64,000 bases of DNA, from contig CAZPAO010000009.1 in assembly GCA_964584665.1 (NCBI GenBank), positions 6,324 to 70,323 of the forward strand. Reading direction: 5' to 3'. Of the stretch, positions 31,889 through 37,705 are shown one piece after another; the first letter of the stretch is position 1; every line of letters starts with the position of its first letter. The notes under the pieces were generated by a model. The model ran no database searches, was not told the origin of the DNA, and worked only from the letters and a program-made list of their open reading frames with translations. The DNA is from DASUBN01 sp964584665. Its GTDB lineage: Bacteria; Pseudomonadota; Gammaproteobacteria; Natronospirales; REEB76. A program made the position numbers and the translations under genes.

Positions 31889-32062
31889 TTATGACCGGCC
31901 GGTCCCCGCTGGGAAGGCATAGAACAGCCCATACAGCCCGCCGAAGAGCACCTTCCCGTCCGCCAGCACCGGCGTGTTGCCGACCCCGAAAACGAAGCTG
32001 CCGTTGGGAAGGAAGGTGTAGTGCCAGCGGGGCTTGCCGGTGATGAACGCGAGCAATTCAAT
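31889..32062 (-). pseudogene. C-terminal remnant of a PQQ-type beta-propeller gene
   Basis: Read on the minus strand, this frame gives about 57 codons ending at a TAA (31889-31891). It contains ITGKPRWHYTFLPNGSFVFG, then VGNTPVLADGKVLFGGLYGL, then FYAFPAG. That aligns with the last blade of the intact propeller protein at 32875 (ASGKPVWRFEMPP, GSPVLGDGRVYFGDLDGVFYAFATGG). There is no start codon with a ribosome binding site, and a TGA lies just upstream of the homologous part. It is therefore a decayed 3' fragment, in the opposite orientation to the intact copy. Confidence 0.7.
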
Positions 32063-32081
32063 TCATCATCTGTGGCTGCGG

Positions 32082-32483
32082 TCAGAGAGCAGCGGGCGGC
32101 AGGAAGGCGGCCTTGGCCTCCGGCGAGAAGGCGAGGCCGGCCGGATACCAGCGTTCCAGGAAAGCCTTAGGGTGCGTGAAGAGGTCCGGGTTGGCCGCGC
32201 GGAACGTGCCCCAGTCATGGTCCGAGCCGAGCCCATCCATGCGCTCGCGGATCAGCAGCAGGTAGAAGCAAGTGATGGTCTCGTTGTAGATGGCACCCGC
32301 GCCGAGATGCGCCGCATAGCCCTTCAGCGAGCCGCGGAAGCGCTGCATGGCCGCGAGCAGGGGCTGGCCGGCGAGCAGCGCCCAGGCGAGCTGCACATGC
32401 TCGGCGTGGTGGAAGCGCGCCTCGGGGAAACTCAAGTCCTCGAAGCCGGCGATCAGCTCCCGCTCGGCGGACCCCAGGCGCAT
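32082..32483 (-). CDS. Hypothetical protein coupled to an RHH-like regulator
   Basis: A 133-residue helical protein of no family I can name. It contains RFHHAEHVQLAWALLAGQPL, then YNETITCFYLLLIRERMDGL, then a C-terminal FLERWYPAGLAFSPEAKAAF. The His pair followed by a later Tyr-Asn-Glu-Thr helix could form a metal or ligand pocket, which is only a guess. Its ATG (32483) shares a base with the TGA stop of the RHH-like gene, so the two are translated together; AAGGAG precedes it. It lies between the RHH-like gene and the PQQ remnant. Confidence 0.7.
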   Translation of the reverse strand: MRLGSAERELIAGFEDLSFPEARFHHAEHVQLAWALLAGQPLLAAMQRFRGSLKGYAAHLGAGAIYNETITCFYLLLIRERMDGLGSDHDWGTFRAANPDLFTHPKAFLERWYPAGLAFSPEAKAAFLPPAAL

Positions 32484-32734
32484 CACTTCTCCTTGAGCTT
32501 GTGGCTGTCGGCGGCGGAGAGGTCCAGGCCGTAGAGTTCCTTGAACTTGCCGATCTTCTGGATGGAGGCACGGGAGAAGGGTGCCTTGCCCTCGAAGGCG
32601 TGCAGCACGATGCCCTCCAGCAGGTCGCCGAGGCTCAAGTCATGGTCCTCCGCCACCGCCTTCAGCACCTTGAGCAGGCGCTTCTCGATGCGTATGCCGG
32701 TCTGCACGCGTTCCACTTCTTTGGCTGCGGCCAT
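32483..32734 (-). CDS. Ribbon-helix-helix-like small DNA-binding protein
   Basis: An 83-residue protein whose first 50 residues fit a ribbon-helix-helix fold: strand ERVQTGIRIE, helix KRLLKVLKAVAEDHD, turn, helix SLGDLLEGIVLHAFEG. The basic C-terminal part (ASIQKIGKFKELYGLDL) is predicted helical. RHH proteins bind DNA as dimers through the strand pair and often repress their own operon. A tandem 8-bp repeat lies just upstream of its Shine-Dalgarno (AGGAGC). It is coupled to the 133-residue gene in a toxin-antitoxin-like order, but the partner resembles no known toxin. Confidence 0.6.
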   Translation of the reverse strand: MAAAKEVERVQTGIRIEKRLLKVLKAVAEDHDLSLGDLLEGIVLHAFEGKAPFSRASIQKIGKFKELYGLDLSAADSHKLKEK

Positions 32735-32748
32735 GTTGCGCTCCTATT

Positions 32749-32764
32749 TGGTACATTGGTACAT
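32749..32764. promoter_or_regulatory. Tandem 8-bp repeat (TGGTACAT x2), probable RHH operator
   Basis: Two head-to-tail copies, TGGTACAT at 32749-32756 and 32757-32764, end 15 bases upstream of the RHH-like gene's ATG. They lie where its promoter or leader should be. Tandem 8-bp half-sites are typical of MetJ-like RHH repressors. Confidence 0.5.
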
Positions 32765-32874
32765 TAATACGCAATACGGACGAATGCAATCCGCCCATAC
32801 GGCGTGCTACGGGGCGGGAACCAAGCGCGGCATAGGGCCTCCAATCCAGCGAGGTCATCATCCCCGGAGCCCAC

Positions 32875-34326
32875 ATGCGCATCGTCCGCCTCTCCCTCGC
32901 ATCCCTGTTGCTGGCCGCCAGCTTGCCGGTGCTGGCGGACACGCCACCCGCCGCGGACCCGCTGCTGGGGACCTGGACCGGCCAGGTGCATGACGGGGCT
33001 CAGATGAGACCCTTCGGTCTGCGCTTCGTGGCGGGCAAGTCAGCGGTACCGGACCTGCTCTGGACCCTGCCAGAGGCGAACCTGAGTGACTACGGCCCCA
33101 TCCCCATGGTGTTGCATGACGGCTGGTACGACGAAGCCGAGCAGGACCACTACGACCTCAAGGTGCGGTTCGCCGGGGACCCCGAGCACCTCACGGGCGT
33201 GCTGGCCTTCGACGGTCACACGCTGCCTTTCGATCTCGTGCGCGGGCCGCTGCCTGCGGCGGCGCCGCGCGACACCGGTGGCACGGCGGCCACGCCGCTC
33301 TGGAGCTTCAAGAGCGGCGGCGCCATCTGGTCCACGCCGGCCTTCGCTGACGGCAGGGTCTACTTCGGCGGCGACGACGGCCGGATCTACGCCCTCGACG
33401 CCGCGAGCGGCAAGCCCGTCTGGAGCGTCGCCACCGGCGGCGCGGTGCTGTGTCCGGCGGCACTGGACGGCGCCTATCTCTACTGCCTCTCGGACGACGG
33501 CTTCCTCTACAAGCTCGCGCGCAAGGACGGCAAGCGTGTCTGGCGCTTCGACACCCACGGCGGCAAGGTGAAGCGTCTGGGATATGACCGCCTCACCTCG
33601 GGCGCGGTGATCGCCGACGGGCTCCTCTATATAGGGAGCGCCGACGGCAGCCTCTACGCGCTGGATCCGAAGAGCGGCAAGGAACGCTGGCATTACGCCA
33701 CCCAGGGCATGGTGCGTTCCACGCCGGCGGTGGCTGAAGGCCGTGTCTACTTCGGCAGCTATGATCACGCGCTCTATGCCCTCGATGCCAAGACCGGGCA
33801 GGTGGCCTGGCGCAAGGACACGCGCATGCCCGTGGTCTCCACGCCGCTGGTGGCGGATGGGCAGGTCTACATCGGCAGCCGCAACGCCGACTTCTATGCG
33901 CTGGATGCGAAGACTGGCGCGACCCTCTGGCGCAAGTTCTATTGGGTGTCCTGGGTCGAATCCTCTGCGCGCCTGGCGGATGGGGTGCTCTATGTGGGCT
34001 CCTCCGATTGCCTGGAGTTCTATGCACTGGACCCCAAGACCGGCGAGGAGCGCTGGCGCTTCAACGCCGGGGGCGAGGCCTGGACCATCCCGGCCCTGGA
34101 TAGCGGGCGGCTGTATGTAGGCAGCGTGGGCTACAAGGGATATGGGCGTTTCGGTGGTTTCTATGCCCTGGACCGGGCCAGCGGCAAGCCCGTCTGGCGC
34201 TTCGAGATGCCGCCTGGGGGCGATGAGAGGGGTTATGGGGTGGCCGGCTCGCCTGTGCTCGGGGATGGGCGGGTCTACTTCGGCGACCTGGATGGGGTTT
34301 TCTACGCCTTCGCCACGGGCGGCTGA
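32875..34326 (+). CDS. Secreted PQQ-type (pyrrolo-quinoline quinone repeat) beta-propeller protein
   Basis: A 483-residue exported protein (signal VRLSLASLLLAASLPVLADT). Residues 20-120 are a small beta domain. From residue 140 on, about seven blades carry the PQQ-repeat pattern VYFGGDDGRIYALDAASGKPVW, as in BamB and quinoprotein dehydrogenases. Dehydrogenase cofactor residues are not evident, so it is probably a binding or scaffold propeller. ATG 32875 has GGAG nine bases ahead. A C-terminal remnant of a paralogue lies at 31889-32062 in inverted orientation. A long hairpin follows the stop. Confidence 0.85.
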   Translation: MRIVRLSLASLLLAASLPVLADTPPAADPLLGTWTGQVHDGAQMRPFGLRFVAGKSAVPDLLWTLPEANLSDYGPIPMVLHDGWYDEAEQDHYDLKVRFAGDPEHLTGVLAFDGHTLPFDLVRGPLPAAAPRDTGGTAATPLWSFKSGGAIWSTPAFADGRVYFGGDDGRIYALDAASGKPVWSVATGGAVLCPAALDGAYLYCLSDDGFLYKLARKDGKRVWRFDTHGGKVKRLGYDRLTSGAVIADGLLYIGSADGSLYALDPKSGKERWHYATQGMVRSTPAVAEGRVYFGSYDHALYALDAKTGQVAWRKDTRMPVVSTPLVADGQVYIGSRNADFYALDAKTGATLWRKFYWVSWVESSARLADGVLYVGSSDCLEFYALDPKTGEERWRFNAGGEAWTIPALDSGRLYVGSVGYKGYGRFGGFYALDRASGKPVWRFEMPPGGDERGYGVAGSPVLGDGRVYFGDLDGVFYAFATGG

Positions 34327-34341
34327 ACGGCTTGTTTTGCA

Positions 34342-34376
34342 GGAGAGGTCCCGGCCACTAAGACCGGGATCTCTCC
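34342..34376 (+). other. Long hairpin after the PQQ-propeller gene
   Basis: GGAGAGGTCCCGG (34342-34354) pairs with CCGGGATCTCTCC (34364-34376): 13 pairs including one G-T, with a 9-base loop. No T-run follows, so it is not a canonical terminator. It could stabilise the mRNA 3' end or assist Rho-dependent ending. Confidence 0.45.
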
Positions 34377-34474
34377 CGGGCTATTCCCGATCCATATTCC
34401 ATAATCCAGAAGACTTGTATTACAAGCCCGCCCGCATTTATATGGCAAAATCTCGATTCCTAGAACAATAAGTC

Positions 34475-34846
34475 ATGTCAGTAACCCGACAGATGCGAGC
34501 CATGGAACAAGACCACGACGACCGGCGCAAGCATCCGCGCCTGCGCAGGGAAGAGCGTGCCGTCATACGCCAGCTGAACATCAGCGGCGAGGACGTCACC
34601 GTCTCCAAGTACTACTGCACCACCGTGGACATCTCGCCCGGTGGCGTGCAGATCCAGACCAAGCGGGCTTTCCCCCTGGGTGAGCAGGTGGAGATCACCA
34701 TCAACCTGGAAGGGCATGCGGCGGCCTTCAACCTCTCGGGCGTGACCCGCTGGATCGCCCCGTCCAAGGGCGAGCCGGGCTACGTGCTCGGCATCGAACT
34801 CATAACCGACAACAACATCTCCAACTGGCGCCGCCTGTTCCACTGA
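34475..34846 (+). CDS. PilZ-domain protein
   Basis: A 123-residue single PilZ domain, a cyclic-di-GMP receptor fold. Both binding motifs are present: RxxxR (Arg18-Lys-His-Pro-Arg22) and DISPGG (Asp52 to Gly57, fitting D/NxSxxG). So c-di-GMP binding is expected, unlike the degenerate PilZ proteins of type IV pili. There is no output domain; it probably acts by contact with motility, alginate or cellulose machinery. The start is ambiguous (ATG 34475 or 34502), since neither has a clear ribosome binding site. The DoxX gene follows 28 bases downstream. Confidence 0.88.
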   Translation: MSVTRQMRAMEQDHDDRRKHPRLRREERAVIRQLNISGEDVTVSKYYCTTVDISPGGVQIQTKRAFPLGEQVEITINLEGHAAAFNLSGVTRWIAPSKGEPGYVLGIELITDNNISNWRRLFH

Positions 34847-34874
34847 GCGGACCGGAATCCTCTAGAGGTAACCC

Positions 34875-35282
34875 ATGAACTGGTCGATGGACGACGCCGG
34901 CAAACTGCTGTTGCGCCTGCTGGTGGGCGTGTTGCTCCTGTTGCACGGATTCCATAAGGTCATCACCGGCCCGGGCGAGGTGGCCTCCATGCTCGCCGCC
35001 CACGGCGTGCCGGGCTTCCTTGCCTTCGGCGTCTACCTCGGCGAGGTGGTGGGTCCGGTGCTCATCATCCTCGGCGTCTACACCCGCATCGGCGCCTTGC
35101 TGGTGGTCGCCAACATGCTGGTGGCCGTGGCGGTGACCCATGGACTCAACGTCATGCACCTGAACGAGTACGGCGGCTGGAGCATCGAGCTCGAACTCTT
35201 CTACGGCGTGGGTGGTCTGTGCGTGGCGCTGCTCGGCGCGGGGGCCTACAGCGCCGCCGGCAAGGGCGGGAAGTTCAACTGA
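34875..35282 (+). CDS. DoxX family membrane protein
   Basis: A 135-residue protein with four membrane spans and the DoxX hallmark at the N-terminus (LLLRLLVGVLLLLHGFHKVI), then the GVPGFLAFGVYLGEVVGPVL and ALLVVANMLVAVAVTHGLN segments. DoxX-type proteins are small quinone-linked or redox-associated inner-membrane proteins; DoxX is a thiosulfate:quinone oxidoreductase subunit in archaea, but most bacterial members are of unknown role. AGAGGTAACC precedes the ATG. The gene ends at a bidirectional terminator. Confidence 0.88.
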   Translation: MNWSMDDAGKLLLRLLVGVLLLLHGFHKVITGPGEVASMLAAHGVPGFLAFGVYLGEVVGPVLIILGVYTRIGALLVVANMLVAVAVTHGLNVMHLNEYGGWSIELELFYGVGGLCVALLGAGAYSAAGKGGKFN

Positions 35283-35308
35283 GCCCTGCGGCCGATGCAT
35301 GAGATAAG

Positions 35309-35335
35309 AAAGCCCGGCGTGAGCCGGGCTTTTTC
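35309..35335. terminator. Bidirectional Rho-independent terminator
   Basis: AGCCCGGC (35311-35318) pairs with GCCGGGCT (35323-35330) around GTGA, extended by A-T pairs. TTTTT follows on the plus strand, and a weaker TTCTT on the minus strand. It serves both DoxX and the converging amidohydrolase. Confidence 0.88.
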
Positions 35336-35352
35336 ATTCCCATGTGCAGGAA

Positions 35353-36792
35353 TCAGCGTATGCCCACGTCTCCGCGCACGGAGTCCGTGAGCTTGGCACT
35401 GTCGTAGCCGAGCCCATCCTTGAACACCCATTGCACCTTGTGCAGCACCTTCGGGTCCGTAGTCAGGTCCCCGTCCAGCACCACCAAATCTGCGTACTTG
35501 CCGGGGGCGATGCTGCCGCGGTCCTGGTCGATCTTCAGGAACTTCGCGCCGTTCAGCGTCGAGACCTTGATGGCGTCCGGCAGGGAGAGGCCGGCCTCCA
35601 GCAATAGCTCCACCTCCCGGGCGTTGGAATAACCCGGCACCACGCCGCCGTTGCCTGTGGGATCGGTGCCGTCCACCAGGAGCCCGCCCGCGTCGAAGTA
35701 GGCCTTCTCGAAGGCCATGCCGTGCTGGAAGGCCTTCACTGCATCCTGGTTGGCGGCCTGGGCGGTGCGGCCATAGTTGCGGAGATAATTGGCGCGAGCC
35801 TGCAGGGACATGAGATCCAGCACCGCATCCGGCAGGATCGGCCGGCCCGGCGTCGAGGCTTCGAACACCGTGAGGGTGGAGGTGAGCGCCACGTGGTGCT
35901 TGAGCAGCGTCTGCAACAGTGCCTGGGCCTCGCTGCCTTGCACGTCGAGATCCGCCAGGGATTTCTGCACCACACCATAGTTCGGGCACTTGTCCGGCTG
36001 CTTGTCCTTCACGAAGTCGGTGGCGACGAAGATGCCGTGCTCCAGGTCGTCGATGCCGAGTTCCGCCGCCTCCTTATAGGTGACGGAGCAGAGGTGCCCG
36101 GTGACCCGCGCGCCATGCTTGTGGGCGTAGTCGATGACCGCGCCGAGGGTCTTCCTCGGGATGGTGGTGTAGGTCTTGAAGTCCCGCGCGCCCAGCGCGA
36201 TCCAGTGGCGCTCCGCCTCCACCGCCATGGCCGGGTCGCCGAAGTCCGCGAGCTGCATCACCGGCAGGTCATCCGGATCGTTGCCGGCGGTGAGGTAGGG
36301 GCCGGTGATGAACATGTGCGGACCCACCGCGTGGCCGGCATCGATCCATTGCTTGATGCCGAGATCCGCGTAAGGGTTGATGCTGCCGCCGGTGCGCAGG
36401 GTGGTGACGCCGCCCGCGAGGTAGAGGCGCGGGAAGCTGTAGGGCATGTTGGCGTAGGTGAGGAGTCCGGTCGGGTAGAAGAAGTGCTCATGCAGCATCA
36501 CGTAGCCCGGCAAGAGCGTCTTGCCCGTGAGGTCCACCTTCACCGTGCCCTCCGGCAGGGCCACCTGGCCGTCGGGTCCCAGGGCCTGGATGCGCTGGCC
36601 CTTGATGAGCACCGTCATGCCGCGCTGGGCCGGGGTACCGGTGCCGTCCAGGAGCGTCGCTCCGGTCAGGGCCAGCAGCGGGGCCTGGTAGGCCAGGAAG
36701 GGGTCAGGCTTGCCGCCTGGGGGCAGGTAGGGGGCTGCCTGGGCCACGCAGGCGATGCAGGCCAGGAGCAGCAGGATGCGGATGCGGGCCAT
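35353..36792 (-). CDS. Secreted amidohydrolase
   Basis: A 479-residue exported amidohydrolase-superfamily protein (signal IRILLLLACIACVAQAAP). The metal motif is PGYVMLHEHFF (HxH), GHLCSV for the third His, DDLEHGIF for the fourth, and VDGTDPTG for the Asp. A Lys (ARDFKTYTTIP) is in the position of the bridging ligand, so the site is complete. The C-terminal strand cap (GKYADLVVLDGDL) is typical. ATG 36792 has AGAGG upstream; the frame remains open 51 codons further without a site. It differs from the amidohydrolase at 22794 and is only a distant paralogue. Likely a periplasmic peptidase- or prolidase-type hydrolase. Confidence 0.85.
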   Translation of the reverse strand: MARIRILLLLACIACVAQAAPYLPPGGKPDPFLAYQAPLLALTGATLLDGTGTPAQRGMTVLIKGQRIQALGPDGQVALPEGTVKVDLTGKTLLPGYVMLHEHFFYPTGLLTYANMPYSFPRLYLAGGVTTLRTGGSINPYADLGIKQWIDAGHAVGPHMFITGPYLTAGNDPDDLPVMQLADFGDPAMAVEAERHWIALGARDFKTYTTIPRKTLGAVIDYAHKHGARVTGHLCSVTYKEAAELGIDDLEHGIFVATDFVKDKQPDKCPNYGVVQKSLADLDVQGSEAQALLQTLLKHHVALTSTLTVFEASTPGRPILPDAVLDLMSLQARANYLRNYGRTAQAANQDAVKAFQHGMAFEKAYFDAGGLLVDGTDPTGNGGVVPGYSNAREVELLLEAGLSLPDAIKVSTLNGAKFLKIDQDRGSIAPGKYADLVVLDGDLTTDPKVLHKVQWVFKDGLGYDSAKLTDSVRGDVGIR

Positions 36793-36930
36793 GGGGAACC
36801 TCTGGGGCAGGCGGGGGTCGCATGGGAGTATAGCCGCGGAGTGTCGGCCCCCTTTGGGGGCCTGGCGGGTCCGGGCTGGCCTCAATAACAATGACCCGGC
36901 GCCTGCCGCGCCCACCCTCGGGGTACCCAC

Positions 36931-37392
36931 ATGAACGACACGCAACGCGCCGACCTCAAAGCCATCCTCTGGGGCGGCCTCGTGGCCGGGACCGTGGATA
37001 TCTTCGCCGCCTCCCTCATCACCCTCCTGAGCCCGCTCCTCATCCTGCGGTTCATCGCCGCCGGCCTCCTGGGACGTGAGGTGATCCAGGGTGGCCTGGA
37101 CATCTCATTCGTCGGGCTGCTGCTGCAGTGGCTGATGGGGCTCATCATCGCCACCATCTATGTACTGGCGGCGCGGCGCCTTGCCTGGATGAACCGGGAC
37201 TGGCGCCTGACCGGCCTCGCTTACGGGGTGGTGGTCTACTTCGTCATGAACTACGTGGTGCTGGCCCTGTCAGCGCTGCACCGGGTGCCGCCCTTCGAAT
37301 GGAAAGGCTTCATCCTGAACATGGGCGCCATGCTGGTGTTCGGGCTGATCGTGGCGTATTTCTGCCACCGCTCCCGGACCCCCCGGCGCTGA
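36931..37392 (+). CDS. Four-span membrane protein (DUF1440-like)
   Basis: A 153-residue inner-membrane protein with four hydrophobic segments (around residues 10-45, 58-82, 92-112, 126-145). The N-terminal ILWGGLVAGTVDIFAASLIT with Gly and Asp inside the span and the RFIAAGLLGREVIQGG loop resemble the DUF1440 family of uncharacterised membrane proteins. There is no transport motif. The ATG 36931 follows GGGGTACCC, a weak site. A GC-rich hairpin without a T-run follows the stop. Confidence 0.7.
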   Translation: MNDTQRADLKAILWGGLVAGTVDIFAASLITLLSPLLILRFIAAGLLGREVIQGGLDISFVGLLLQWLMGLIIATIYVLAARRLAWMNRDWRLTGLAYGVVVYFVMNYVVLALSALHRVPPFEWKGFILNMGAMLVFGLIVAYFCHRSRTPRR

Positions 37393-37705
37393 TATCCCCG
37401 CCGATCCCGCGCGGCCGTCGGCCGCGCGGGAATCAAACTTGACCGATAGCACGACCTCCCCGCCGACTCTCTAGCCTTCCTCGACGAGTAACGACCGACG
37501 CTCGACGAATGCACGTCTTGCGCGTGGTAAGCCGCGTGCGTGTTCTACAGAATCTGCCGCAGTGCTGCATCCGTCGTGTCCACACGACAGCTGCTCACGG
37601 CATTCGATGGACAAAGGCTTGCAGCGGCATCCCGCTGTTGCACGCAGACGACGAGAGGCCGCCTTGAGGCGGACGACATTACAAAACACTCGGAGCGGAG
37701 GTTCC
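37393..37705. other. Leader/promoter region of the TonB receptor gene
   Basis: 313 bases without a gene. An 11-bp perfect GC stem (37406-37416 with 37420-37430, loop GTC) sits just after the upstream stop but lacks a T-run. TTGACC at 37439-37444 could be a minus-35, but no matching minus-10 lies 16-18 bases on. The Shine-Dalgarno CGGAGCGGAGG is at 37691-37701. The long untranslated leader is notable, but I see no known riboswitch. Confidence 0.5.

Noticed and set aside
37406..37430. 11-bp GC hairpin after the four-span membrane gene as an intrinsic terminator
   Set aside because: The stem is perfect, but it is followed by AATCAAAC and not a T-run, so termination cannot be claimed.
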